Of a stretch of 64,000 bases of DNA, positions 1 through 11,409 are shown in pieces. How positions within the stretch are numbered: the stretch's first letter is position 1; each line of letters begins with the position of its first letter. A program made the translations under genes and the position numbers. The stretch is taken from NCBI GenBank assembly GCA_021307315.1, contig JAJSPD010000010.1, positions 868,001 through 932,000 on the forward strand, given 5' to 3'. The notes under the pieces are model-generated. The model was not told the DNA's origin, made no database searches, and worked only from the letters and a program-made list of their open reading frames with translations. The stretch is from Bisporella sp. PMI_857 (taxonomy: Eukaryota > Ascomycota > Leotiomycetes > Helotiales > Helotiaceae).

Positions 1-189
1 AGGGAATTGCAGACCGATAAAGGAGCGAAAGCGGAAATAGTGGCCATTCCAGATGAGCGAAGCAGAGCCCACAGATGAAGACATCGGCCAAAATATGATG
101 TTGGGTATCCTCAAAAAAGCACTCCGATTCAAAGTCCGCCCAAGGAAACCCAAAACTTGGAAAATATTCGGCACAGAGACAACCAAAGA
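1..189. other. 3' flank of the LARP1-like gene
   Basis: The stretch probably holds the 3' UTR of the minus-strand LARP1-like gene. I see no other gene in it. Confidence 0.4.
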
Positions 190-3100
190 CTATGATTCGA
201 GTTCCTTCCTCAAGTCCTGATCAACTAATTTATCAATCTTCTTTCTGCTTCGGAGATCAAGTGCACCATTTCTCCATGCTGTCCTAAGAGCTTTCAACGC
301 AGGGCGATCGTCTTCAGGCTCAGTAGTGCGGTACTCATCTTGGACAAGCTTGACATAATCTTCCGCAAGCGCATCCGGGATGACTTTTTTTTTGCTGGCT
401 AAAGTCTCAACATAATAGTTAATAAGACTAATTTTGCCTTCCTCGAAGTTCTTGGCCAAGTCTTCGTATGCAAATCTTCGAAAATCGGTGTACATTTTTG
501 GGTTGAAATTTCTGCAAAGAAAATGGGACCAGAAATCATAGAGTTGTTTCATCTCAACATGAATAATACCGGTCGTATTAGGCAACTCTCGACTGGTAAG
601 CGCCTTAGCAAGAATTGTGGTATAAGCCTCCGTATTATCCTCAGACAAAGGCCCTTGATTCGACTGTCCCTTCACCCACATGACGGGTGGCCCATTGCTG
701 TTGACAGATTTTGACTGAGAAATAGGCGAGAATGAACTCCTTGAACGCCGTACATCAATAGAAGAGCTAGCATTTCGTCAGTCAATTGGCAAGGATGTCC
801 AAGAGCGGAGCGGCGAGCCTTACGCTTCGTTCGAATGCGTGCCGTTGATCACGCCCGGGCCTTGACGACCATTGAACTCCTCGGCAACTGAGCTTCCGTC
901 TATTGAGCCATGGGAGAAGGTTCTTGATGATGCATTGTGGAAGGGCGCTCCCGATTTGGCGGCGCGGTTGCCTTCTGGCGAGTCAAACACAAGCGTGAGA
1001 TTTTGAACATTCTCATCAGAGAACGTTGTCTCTCCTTGCAGACGTTCATCAACAGGTGTCCCATGGGAAGTATAAGTTCCATTAGAGACAGGTGGGAATC
1101 CGTTGCTAGTCTGCACTGAATTGAATCCGCCCGGTGTGAAGTTTGGAGCTCCACCTGCTAGCTGAACAGGGGATTCGTGAAAACCGTTGCCATTCATACC
1201 ATGAGGGGTAGGGGGTAATCCATTAGGCATCTGGCGGGATTCTGGCACGCTCGGGAAATTTTGAAAGTGTGGCAGTACTGGAGGTGCGTATTGGAATCTC
1301 TCTCTTGGATCTTGGCGGATGTGTTGAGTGGGACCATCATTTCTGACGGATTCGTCTCTCGCACTCATATCCAGCACCCACTTCTCCCATCCATCTGCTC
1401 TTCTGACCCGGTCGATTCCATCTTCGCCAGCTATGATTTCTACCTCAGGCGTTTCGTAACAAGCGATGCGTAAGAGCTCGAACGCATGGGCTGGTTGGTG
1501 GCCGTCATTGAACAGTGTTTGGAGGCGTTTGAAGCCAGCAATAAACTGCAAGAAAACGAATCCCTGGGAATCCATATGCTTTCGCAAGAAGACATCCTTA
1601 CAAAGATTGTTGATCGAGAAGTAATATTCCATTTGCATCTTTATAAGGGCGATGACTGACGAGTCACTAGAAGGACTAAAGGGCATAGCGCTCATGGGAT
1701 GCTGAGGTTGTGAATAATCGTACATCGGGTTTGGCATTTGTAGTCCAAGCGGTGGACCTCCACCTTGAGTAAATCGAGGAAATACTGGATTGCTGGGAAT
1801 CGTCGATGACCGCGAATTGCCACGTCCGCCTCTTGCTGGGCCTTGGATATACTGGCCATTATTAAATGGTCCAGGGGCTATTCCAGGGCTGTACGGACCA
1901 GAACTTTGGCGCGGACCATAGCCATTTGGTACAGAACCATGGCCATTAGTGAAGGTGTGTTGAGGAGGTTGTGGCTGGCCATTTGGAAATCCATTGTGAC
2001 CACCACGACCACGATAGCCTCCACGGCCTCGATCAGATCGCCCATCTGCTCTATCACGAGACTGTCCAACATCTTTGCCCAGATTGGCAGCTTCTTTAGG
2101 TTGATCGGCTCCTCGAGCATTGCCGTCGCCTCTGCGTTCAGTAGAAGCTGAAACTGAGCCATTATCTTTCGGAACAGCTTTAATTTGGTCTTTCTGGCCC
2201 TTGACATTATCTGGAATACTATCATTTGTACCCGCACTGATGCGCTGAGACTCGTTGCTTGATTCATGCTTGGCTGGAGCATTGTTCTGTCCAGTCTTTG
2301 CCTTCTCTAAATGGCTTACTGACGCCTTGCCTTGCGCGTTGGCATCGTGCGAGAGCCGCTTAGTAGGAGGTAAAGAGCTTGATCGGGTCCCTGCTGAGGT
2401 ACCTCTTCCTCGACTCTCTGCATCTCCAGCAGCCGCAACTGCGACAGCAGATCCATTGGTTGACTTCTCACCATTGCCAACTCCGTTTGAAGCATGGCTT
2501 CCTCGACCGTTGGAGTCCCTCCCGGCTGCACGAGCGCCTCCGCGACCTCTTCCACCTCTCTGCGATGGCATTGGTGTCGACCAAGTGACTGAAGGGACAA
2601 AAGGCACTGGCATCCACTTCTCCTTCGGCCTGGCCTTATTAGATGCTGTCTCATCTCGAGCCTCCTTCTCCTTTTCGGCTCTCTCCTTCTCTTGGGCCTT
2701 ACGCTTTTCCTCCTCTAATGCTGTTTCTGGGGTAGGCCACGAGACCGGATCTTCCACAGGCGGGGGCAATGATGTAGCACTCTTCTCGGCCTCTTTGTCG
2801 CTCACCCTGCTTCCACGCGGACCTGCTCTCTTATTTGGTGCATCTTCCTTTGCTTTGGTTGTATTTTCAGAGCCCTTCTTTTGAGATCTGCTAGATATGG
2901 ACGCATCTTTAACCACAACAGTAGGTGCATGAGTTTTATCTCCATCTTCGCCTCCAAATGTCTTACTCTTCTTCTTAGAATCGACCGGCTTGACCAGACT
3001 CTCGCCGGACGCTGATGCCTCTCCCAAGTTATGCGCAGTATTGGCTGGTGCTTGGCTTGGTTTCGCTTTCAGTGCCTGTGCCTCTTTCCGCTGTTGCCAG

Positions 3101-3720
3101 ATGTTTACTGCAGGTGGTGGTGCGGCAACAAGAAGCTTTCTCTCAGCTTCTTCTCTCTCCTTCTCAGCCTCTCGTTCAGCCTCCTTGTCGGCCTCTCTCT
3201 CAGCCTGTTTTTGCTTTTTACCTTTCTTGCCTCGTCGTCCCTCGCTAGCTTCAGCAGATTTCTCAGCTCCGGCTGCAGAGCGCGGGTTTCGATCCCAAAT
3301 AGATTCTACTGGTGTAGCAGAAGGCAGATCCAGATCGTCCTCTTTCGGTAACGTCGAGGTCGATGCCGTTCCGAAGCTCGGAGATGCTGGTATGGAATTA
3401 ACCAAGGTGATTGACTTAGAGTCAGAATCAACGCCCAAACCCAAAGAATCACTCTTCGTGGCAGGCTCTCCATTGCCGTTTATTTCTTTGTCGCTAGTCT
3501 CAGATCCAACTGTAACTGCGGCTCCACCGACCGAAGCTAAAGGGGTATTGCTAGTAGAATGGCTATCTTTGGTTGGCGTGCTGATGCCAGATGTTGCTTG
3601 GCTTTGCAATGTAGAAGATGTTGTGGTGGCGGATTTCTGGCCCTTCGCGGCTTGGGCGTAGGAGAATGTAGGAGGTATAGAGGCAGCCATTGCTGGTAAG
3701 GGAGATGGTGTAGGGGTCAT
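190..3720 (-). CDS. LARP1-like La-domain RNA-binding protein
   Basis: Two exons, 3720..824 and 766..190, give 1157 aa. The first reading frame appears to stop at 820, but that TAA lies inside a donor (GC|GTAAGG). A 57-nt intron with branch TTGACTGAC and acceptor GCTAG joins it in phase to the C-terminal exon. The N-terminal two thirds is low complexity: Ser/Thr/Ala-rich, with a charged Glu/Lys coiled-coil-like stretch near residues 160-200 and RGG-type segments near 390-620. A La motif lies near residues 690-790 (EYYFSINNLCKDVFLRKHMD). The C-terminus carries DM15-type sequence near 1036-1115 (LYDFWSHFLCRNFN; ALRTAWRNGALDLRSRKK). La plus DM15 is the LARP1 architecture; family members bind mRNA 5' ends and regulate translation and stability of ribosomal-protein mRNAs. 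Cytoplasmic role is inferred. Start is the first ATG; a second in-frame ATG lies ten codons on. Confidence 0.9.
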
Positions 3721-6096
3721 TCTCGGCTACTAAAGCACCGATGTGCCACTGCGAATATCTTTGTATGATTCTAAGTTGAACGTAGGTAAACCAGGGTTTT
3801 CCTCGTCCCTTGGGTAGAACTGAAAGGTGATGTGAATCGCCTTCAGTATTAGATGTCCGGAGAGGTAAGGTGAACCTCCCCGCACGGCTAGGCCACTCGT
3901 ACACCAAGTATTTGAGACGTCTACGGCCTCTCACTGGTGTGAAGGCTCGCAGAAGACAGCGTGGCCGTAACGGGAAAAATTGATGAAGTTGCTCGTTTGT
4001 ATTGTGTAGGCCGACGGAAGGCAGGAATTACGCGCAAAACGATTCGCAGACACTGAGTAATAGCTCGATATTTTAGGGATCGCTCGTAATTTTGACGAAG
4101 GTAGAAGGTACCTGTCGGTGACACCGTGGGTGTTGTGGATAAAGGAGGCAATTCGCGTCGGAGGAACGATGGAATAGGTTTGATGACACAGTTCGTGCTG
4201 GCAGGAACGCGACAGACCTTCAAAGCTTGTTTAGAACTGCGAGGAACTAATCAGCGTTAATTAGTTGAGGGCTACGAATGGATGATATGTGTGGTGTGAG
4301 TAGAAAGCGATGTCTCGAGTCGGGTAGGTGAGGTGGTAGTGCGTTGCGCGAAAATTCCCAATGCAAAGAATTTCGATAAATCTTGTGTGGTATGAAGAGG
4401 GGACGGCCAACCTTTTCTTGAAAAAGCACCAGCAATGCGTCGAACAAAAATTTAACGGTCAGATTTTTAGTTCCAATCCAGATGCGAATGAGGGTCGTGG
4501 TTTCCAAGTGCTTAAAGTCTCTGGTTGCTTAGGCAGCCTATGGTCCTGCGGAGGCAGAACGAAGGTTGGGGTGGGGTATCAAGAGACAACAAGGAAGACA
4601 ACAGAGTAAAGACCGTCGACCGGAAGGAATGAAATGGAAGAAGATTAACCCAAGTTCGAAGTCGAAGGTGCTAGGTAGAGGGAGAAAGGTGAGTAGGTAG
4701 AGGTTGCAGGTAATTTGGAAAGATGTGGTGTGCAAAATCAACTGGGCTTAATTTTTTTTAGCTTGCCGAGGAGCTTAAAAGGAATCCGGCCTGGCATAGC
4801 GTAGGTATTTGGGATTCAACATATTCCGGGTGGTTACCTTTTGGTTAGGCTATCCGCTGCGAAAACCACCTATTCAAAAGCTCATTCACCAAGTTCAGTT
4901 TCTATTATTTTAAATTATGCAGTATTGTATATTTCGAAGAAGATCGAATAACTTATCCTTCGACTATCTCTTTTCACTGTTGTGTTTCCTGATCTGCCGG
5001 TACTTGCGGCATCTGTCCAGAGCCTCATTCGAGATAATCCACCAACGCAGGAGATCGGGTACAACCGTAGCGTAGCTCTGGTGTATGATTGAAGGGCTGT
5101 TTGAAAATATCAATATCACACTTGTTAATATGGATGTTAGCATATTCAAAGCACGTGTTGAGTTTTAGATGACATTACAGGACCCGCAGACATACCCAAC
5201 CAGCGAGTTGTCTTCCATCCATCCCTCATGCTTGAGCCCATCGAAAGTAGGAAGCTTGAGCAGCACTGTGGTATGTTCTAGCGGAGGAATATCTCGTAAT
5301 ACCAATTGCCTAAAATCTTGCACACTGTCAAGAAGCTATTTATATCTCTTGGAGAGATGCGAACAAATACAGTGCCAGCTTCGCTTTGATCACAAGTACC
5401 TTAGCGTCGCATTGAAATTTGAAAACGGAGCTGTAGCTTCCAATGTCGAATTGCCTATATTCTCGCTGCCGCGCAAGCTATTGTACTTTTACCACGAGTC
5501 TCGCTGCAGTTACCGCTGTTTTCCGAACAGTAACGTTGACACACCTTTTGAATGAGGGGTTCCTGGCATATTACACGGCCTCCTGCATGACATCACGATC
5601 GAGGTTGGACATGGCGGGAATCTAAGTGCAAGCAAGACTTGTTTGCGAAGCCTATTCATGCGGATTCAAGTATTGAAAATTCCTTACATAGGCAATATGA
5701 TATTAAGGAAATCTTAGAGTGGAAGCTCCTGGACCTAAAAGCACGGGCCTGGTGACAGCTTCCATCTGCTCGATAATGTGACATGGGTACTTCCTACTGG
5801 CGCGTAAGGTATTGAAGCTTCTATAACTACATTCCATGAATTGTGGAAGAATACAATGGTTTTTCCGATGATACGATGCACAGTTTACAAAGTGTGACGA
5901 CCACCTGCTGTAATCTTCGCTTCAACCAGAAAATCCTTCTATCTAGGTCCCAACTAATGGTTGGAGTGGAAATGGAAAGACCCCGTCACAAGATGCCACT
6001 GATTTGCAGGCACTACAGACTCAATATTAGATTCATAGGCTCCTATGTACTTATCATGTCTTCTAGATGTCAATTGTCGTATTATACAGCCGAAAT
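3721..6096. other. Intergenic region and LARP1 5' leader
   Basis: This is 2.4 kb between the LARP1-like start and the Sft2 stop. The part next to 3720 is likely promoter and 5' UTR of the LARP1-like gene. Short frames here have no recognisable domain and no credible splice partners. I see no RNA gene. Confidence 0.5.
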
Positions 6097-7210
6097 TTAT
6101 CCCGTCATCCAAGCAGCTGCCCTTTGAGCCCCAAAGCTCGTCGCAAGTCGAAGCCCACTTGAACCCATTGGAAAGTAGCTGACAAGATACCACACCAAAG
6201 CAGCTAGTTGAATGAAACATGCAATCAAGGTGAGGATAGTACTTCCACGCTACATATGCGAGGCTAATCAGCAAGTTGTGTGTAAGGCTTGGAATGCCGG
6301 TAGAACTTACGCCAATGCTGAAATATAATGTGAGGGCAATAGATCCGAAATATGTCGCGGTGAAAGGCAAGCGTGGCCCTGATATGAGATGTTGGGCATA
6401 GGTCACGGGCCCCATCATGACTGCCCATGATGCGAGGAATAAGGTCGAACCTAAAGACCACCTGGTGTGTCACGAGGACAAAGTCAGCTTGTGTTGATCG
6501 ATTATGAGAGACGCAACAGGGGAAGGGGCAGTCCCAAGGTGATGGTGTGGTTACGTCAAGGTTTGAGATCAAGAAGACTGTAGTAGCATAGCAAAGAAGT
6601 AGCAGATATCATAAGAGTTCAAATCTTAGAGCATGGTGCAACGTGTATGCGATCCGAGATTCAAGGAACTTAAGCCAACTAGTGCACCGAGGAAAGTATC
6701 TAGAACTTACATGATTGCAAACTTTGTTGGCCGTGCCATCATTAATGGCCATAACGTGAAGACGAGAACGAAGCAGGCAAGTGCTCCTAGGTTACAACCA
6801 CTGAAGATCAGAATTCGGTCCCATCGGCTCACTGCAAGGAATACAAGGTCAGCCTTTCCACGAACCATGGTAATACGAACCAGGTTTAGTCATTATGTCA
6901 ATCTGCATACTGCACATGGCCCGTTGGTTTGACTGATGCAGGCACAGTGGAACAGGAATCAATGTCAATGTCAAAACGCTGACTCACAGGCAAACCATGC
7001 TTCCTCTTCCTCACGTCTAGTACGCGCAGGCAATGGGGCTCCGGCACCCTCGGTTGTAGGAAGTCTTACATAGCCACTATCACCAAAAGGGTTCAGAGAC
7101 TTGAGGGAAGATAAGAGTCCGGTCTGGTGAGAGGTGTTAACGGGCAGATCCGGTTCGCGCCGTGACCACCCTAGGGAACTGACGGAATCTCTGAGGGATG
7201 AGGATGCCAT
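6097..7210 (-). CDS. SFT2: Sft2-like Golgi vesicle transport protein
   Basis: Four exons (7210..6988, 6831..6711, 6461..6311, 6249..6097) give 215 aa, the same length as I recall for yeast Sft2. All three introns have GT..AG ends and join in phase. The N-terminal cytosolic part carries SSLGWSRREPDLP and LNPFGDSGYVRLPTTEG, a pattern I know from fungal Sft2 proteins, followed by an acidic/basic RTRREEEEAW segment. Four hydrophobic segments follow: NLGALACFVLVFTLW, LGSTLFLASWAVMM, FGSIALTLYFSIG and LIACFIQLAALVWYLV. The end is SYFPMGSSGLRLATSFG. Sft2 is a tetra-spanning Golgi protein related to Got1 and acts in endosome-to-Golgi vesicle fusion with the syntaxin Sed5; that role comes from yeast and is inferred here. 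Confidence 0.93.
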
Positions 7211-7938
7211 ATTCTGCTGTATTGTTTTGCGCCTTAGTATTCGACCTTCGGTAGTTGAAGTTCAAGGCTGTCTAATCCCAGCCCATGCACTGCGCAAAGG
7301 CTTTTCTAATGTTTCGTCTAGGGAGGGGGATCGGCAAAACGTGAGAATATGCAGGTCAAGTCTGTTGGCCTGAAGGAAGTTTCTTATCAACCGTGCTAGA
7401 AAAGGGTCCGGAGGTGCAGGTATGTTGTGCGTTGATCTACTGTAAGGAAAGAAAGCGACTGGTCTCAGGCGGAGAGAGGCAGAGGTGTGTCCAATGACCT
7501 GAGTGTGGATCAGGAATATTGCTCTGGAATAGGTGTTGATGTCTTTGACGGTGTGGCTTGTGATCTAGGTCAACCTGCCAGGCCCACGCTTTTCTTGGTG
7601 AATATATATGTTGGTGTGGTAGGGGTACAACCACTAGTGGAAAACGTGGAAGAATAATGGGGTTCAAATGGTTGTCTTTCGAGGTCGGATTGGAGAGGAT
7701 TCTGGTTTTGGCGTGATGGCTCTCGAGATAAGCAGCTGCAACAGATGGCGCCGAAACTGGGGGTTCGAGTTGGATGGTAGTGGTGTGCTAAAGAATTGGA
7801 AATACAGCAGAGTCTGGTAGAAGGGTGTGGCAGGGGGATCTTTAGTATTCTTGTTGATTCTGTGTGCCTATTCGAAAGACAGGATGTCGTTGTGGCCTAC
7901 GCGTGTGAGACATTCGTCTAGCGCGCTTGGGGCTGTGC

Positions 7939-7958
7939 GGGGGGGGGGGGGGGGGGGG
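7939..7958 (+). repeat. Homopolymer run of 20 G
   Basis: An uninterrupted run of 20 guanines. Such runs are prone to length error in sequencing. It could also form a G-quadruplex, but that is only possible in principle. Confidence 0.95.
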
Positions 7959-8127
7959 TCAGGCTACCACACTGGCCAAGCAGAACGCCACGATTGGTTC
8001 TCTCCGCCACTGATCAAGAGCGGGAGCAGCCTTGAAAGCCTACGGGCCATTTTGGTGTAGCCTACAACAAGGCCCGTACCATCCTCGCCATGATAGGTAC
8101 CTGGGAGCTGGAAGGTTCTATACTAGA

Positions 8128-8162
8128 TTACACTACACTACACTATACTGTACTATACTGCA
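8128..8162 (+). repeat. Imperfect pentamer tandem repeat (CTAYA)
   Basis: About seven copies of a 5-bp unit varying among CTACA, CTATA and CTGTA. This is a short microsatellite in the intergenic region upstream of SFT2. Confidence 0.8.
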
Positions 8163-8414
8163 CCGCGCTGCACTGGAAACGGCACAGTTCGTATCACTAT
8201 GTCTGTCTGCGTAACCTTTGGCTGAAACTGCCGTATGCAGTCTGATGGATAGATTCAGTTTTCGGATCTGGAGTACATATGCATGGTAGAACCCTTGCCC
8301 ATCTAGGATATGTATGTATGCTATGTACTGGGACAGTATCAGGATATGAGTGACTGAGCACCTTACTCGCCGTACTCAAAGCACCGGAGGTGTTGTGATG
8401 ATCAGCAAGCTCTC

Positions 8415-8438
8415 TATGGTATGGTACGGTACGGTACG
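8415..8438 (+). repeat. Short TAYGG tandem repeat
   Basis: Nearly five copies of TATGG/TACGG. Microsatellite; no function assigned. Confidence 0.75.
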
Positions 8439-11409
8439 AGTAACGGTACCTCGAGCAAGCTTGGGACCAACCTCCATCGCTCTGAAATACTATAAACACA
8501 ATTTTTCCCGTCCTTTTTGACCTTAGTACTATAATGGCAGTACTTTTGATCTTTTCGTGACCCCCTTTCCCCCTCCCCATCCCTCTTTAGTCCTTATTCA
8601 TATATGATCCATTTTCTCAAATGCCATCCAGAGGGTCAGCCACACCTTTTGCTCACCAATCATCATCCAACTATTATTTGGTGTGCCTCGTTTTCCATTC
8701 CCTTCATGTCCTCACCACCCCTCCAAGTTCGCCCATTTTCCCAGTTAGTCATCTTGCCAGTCTGAAACGGAGCATGGAAATGGTCAAGAGCAGGGACGCA
8801 GGTAGACACCAAAAAGCGTAGACGACAAGAGACAGCCGTGCAAACTGAGACCTCGAGAAGGGAAATCAAAGACATATTTATCAGAATCGCATCAGGAGCG
8901 GTTATCAGGAGGCAGCGTGGCTGACTCCTCGACTGCCTATGACTATGACTACTACACCTGTGTACATCAAGCATATAAAGAGTCTTCCCTCGCACAAGTG
9001 AACCTGGGATACTTTCTTGATCCTATCCCTGACCCATCGTCAACCCAAACTTTATCTCTCCCACATCCACCGAAGCTTAGATCGGTCTGCTGTGTCTCCT
9101 TAACCCCCAGGGATCACACTTCGCCATCACGTTGCTAAACTGATCTGATACATACCTTCTGTATGACACCTTCCAACGAACATTCCATAGACGAAGTATA
9201 CATACATACACACATCCCCGGCTTGCGCTGCATCCCGCACCACTCTCCCCCCAGCTCCACGACGAGATCGATCTATTGAACGAGCCACAAACCTTCGGTC
9301 AGATCACTTCATCAAAATACAGTCAGCAATAGGCCGGAGCGAGCGCCATTCCGCGGCATTGCCAAGTTTGAGAATATAATATATCAACTTTACGCAGCGA
9401 AGATCGCCCGAAGCTCCGCAACCTCACAGCAACACACTTGCGGCTTTCCTTGGTTACCTATCTGAAAAAGGAAAGACGTGAGAAGGGAAGGGAAACAGAG
9501 CATCCGCCGCCTAAAAGGCAGGAAAAGGGCCTCGACAAGCTCAAGCCTTCATCTTAATATTGATCCGTTGCACTTCCTTCCACATGTTGACGGGATATCG
9601 ATATTACGATTGATTACATTCCGCCGAAGCACTATAGCTGGTCCAGTCCAGAGCAGACTAGGCCAACCTCCACGATCCAAATACTACTCTGATTTCTCAC
9701 CCTCAATTAACATTATCCTCGGCCTTGGGTAGCGAGCTACCTTTGACCACTCTGCAGTTCGTTCCGTTGGATTTGGTTCCATCATATAGGGATTACCCCG
9801 CGACGAAGCTCAAAAATAACTTGACAGATCTTGACTCGCCTCACACCCGCCTCGGATCTATCCATTATCATTGTCGGCAACGGCGCTACCAAACTTGGGA
9901 CGAGGTAGTGGTGCGCGGTACTGTGCTTTCCCCTTTGCCGCAGAATAGCAAAGAAGGTGTACGGATATATACACCTCTATCTCTAGATAGGGGTGCGGAA
10001 CACGCGCAATAACAACAAGCAAACCACCCCACCTAGGGCAGCCAAGACCCATCTCTCCCCAGCACAAATTCCGAGGAGTCATTCATTGTTCGGCAGCCCT
10101 TTGCACGGTCTTAGCGAGTGTCTGGCGTTAGTCACCCACTGACTGCGTTATCTAATTGGCCTTCTTCCGCTCGAACATCTTCCCCCACAAAGATTATTGC
10201 TGGACCGTATCATCAACCCAGCAGCTTCAGGCCGTCTGTTCACTCCGTTTGCGCAACATCCATCATCCATCTATCCACACCCAAACCTTTCACTACACAG
10301 AGTCCCTCCCCGACTCCGTTTCGTTCTACCTCATTCAACCTTATCCAATCGCTGCTGCCTCTGCTTTGCCTGGGCGAGCTTTCAACCAACGAACCCCAAC
10401 CCAACCAGTACCATTACTGGCTTCGAGCTACGACTCACATAACCCGCCTCGTACCCATTCCACATACAACTCCTGCCCACCGCTTCCAAAAGCACAGCCA
10501 TACTTGGGATTTACCGCCCTGGCAGACTTTACCGAACAATCCTCAACTCTTCGAACTCATCCTTCAACCTTGTTCTTGTCGGACTGAATTAGCCCTCTAA
10601 CCTATCTTTTTCTGCCATTGCTGTCCCGCAGCTAAATTCATTGTACGACACTCGGCGACTCAGAGCCGAATCAAAGCGTTTCCAATCCCTCACCGTCTGC
10701 CCTCGACCGCCTATCTGAGGCTGCATCATCCTATCGTCGAATTACTGTGAGCAACTGCTCCTTGGACATACAATCTCATCCTTCAATCCTTCATTGTTGG
10801 CCGTTCTCCCTACTGCTACCAGAGTGGTAACCATCTGTCTGCGATTCATATCCACTCCCGATTATTCCGTTGTAGCTTCATATCTCTATGACAATTGATC
10901 TGTCAGACAAGTACCCCTCATTACCAAAAAAAAAATATCCGGAATCTTTCGCCACATATACAACAGCACGGCACAGGAGCAAGCAGTAAAGTGACTTAGT
11001 AATTTTGCAAGTCAAGACACCGGACCACATCAGCTTCTAAGGGATTACTTTTGCGCGATCACATTACTCTAGTCTAAGTAAGTGTACACCTTTCCAGTAT
11101 CATGTGCCTAGCCTACACAAAGCTGGGAGCCGCAGAATAGAAGGGCAGCTGCATTCCGCGCCTGAAATATTACCAGAAGTCTGGAAGCGTCTTCTTGGAA
11201 TCATACATTCTTGCTCAATCTTTTGCGACATAGCCGCTGATTTATCGTTTTCTTGCTTGCATTTTTCAGCTTTCTCAAACCGCAGTAGCTAATGTTTGTC
11301 ACGCATATTAGATTTACATAACTGTTATCAATTACAAGCAGAAGGTCTACATCACCTCTAATTATCCAGCAACGCAAGCCGGCATTTCACATCAGAGAAG
11401 GGAGCCAAC

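Larger units (their letters stand above)
7211..11409. other. Long divergent intergenic region with CT-rich leader
   Basis: This is 4.2 kb between divergent SFT2 and the bHLH gene. The half nearest the bHLH gene (about 8.6-11.4 kb) is CT-rich on the plus strand, typical of a long fungal promoter and 5' leader. It contains GTAAGT-like donors (for example near 11079) that could belong to a leader intron. The SFT2-proximal half contains a 20-base G run and two short tandem repeats listed separately. I see no coding gene. Confidence 0.5.

Noticed and set aside
2255..3661. Long plus-strand frames opposite the LARP1-like gene
   Set aside because: They mirror the biased codon composition of the Ser/Ala/Glu-rich minus-strand protein and have no domain of their own.
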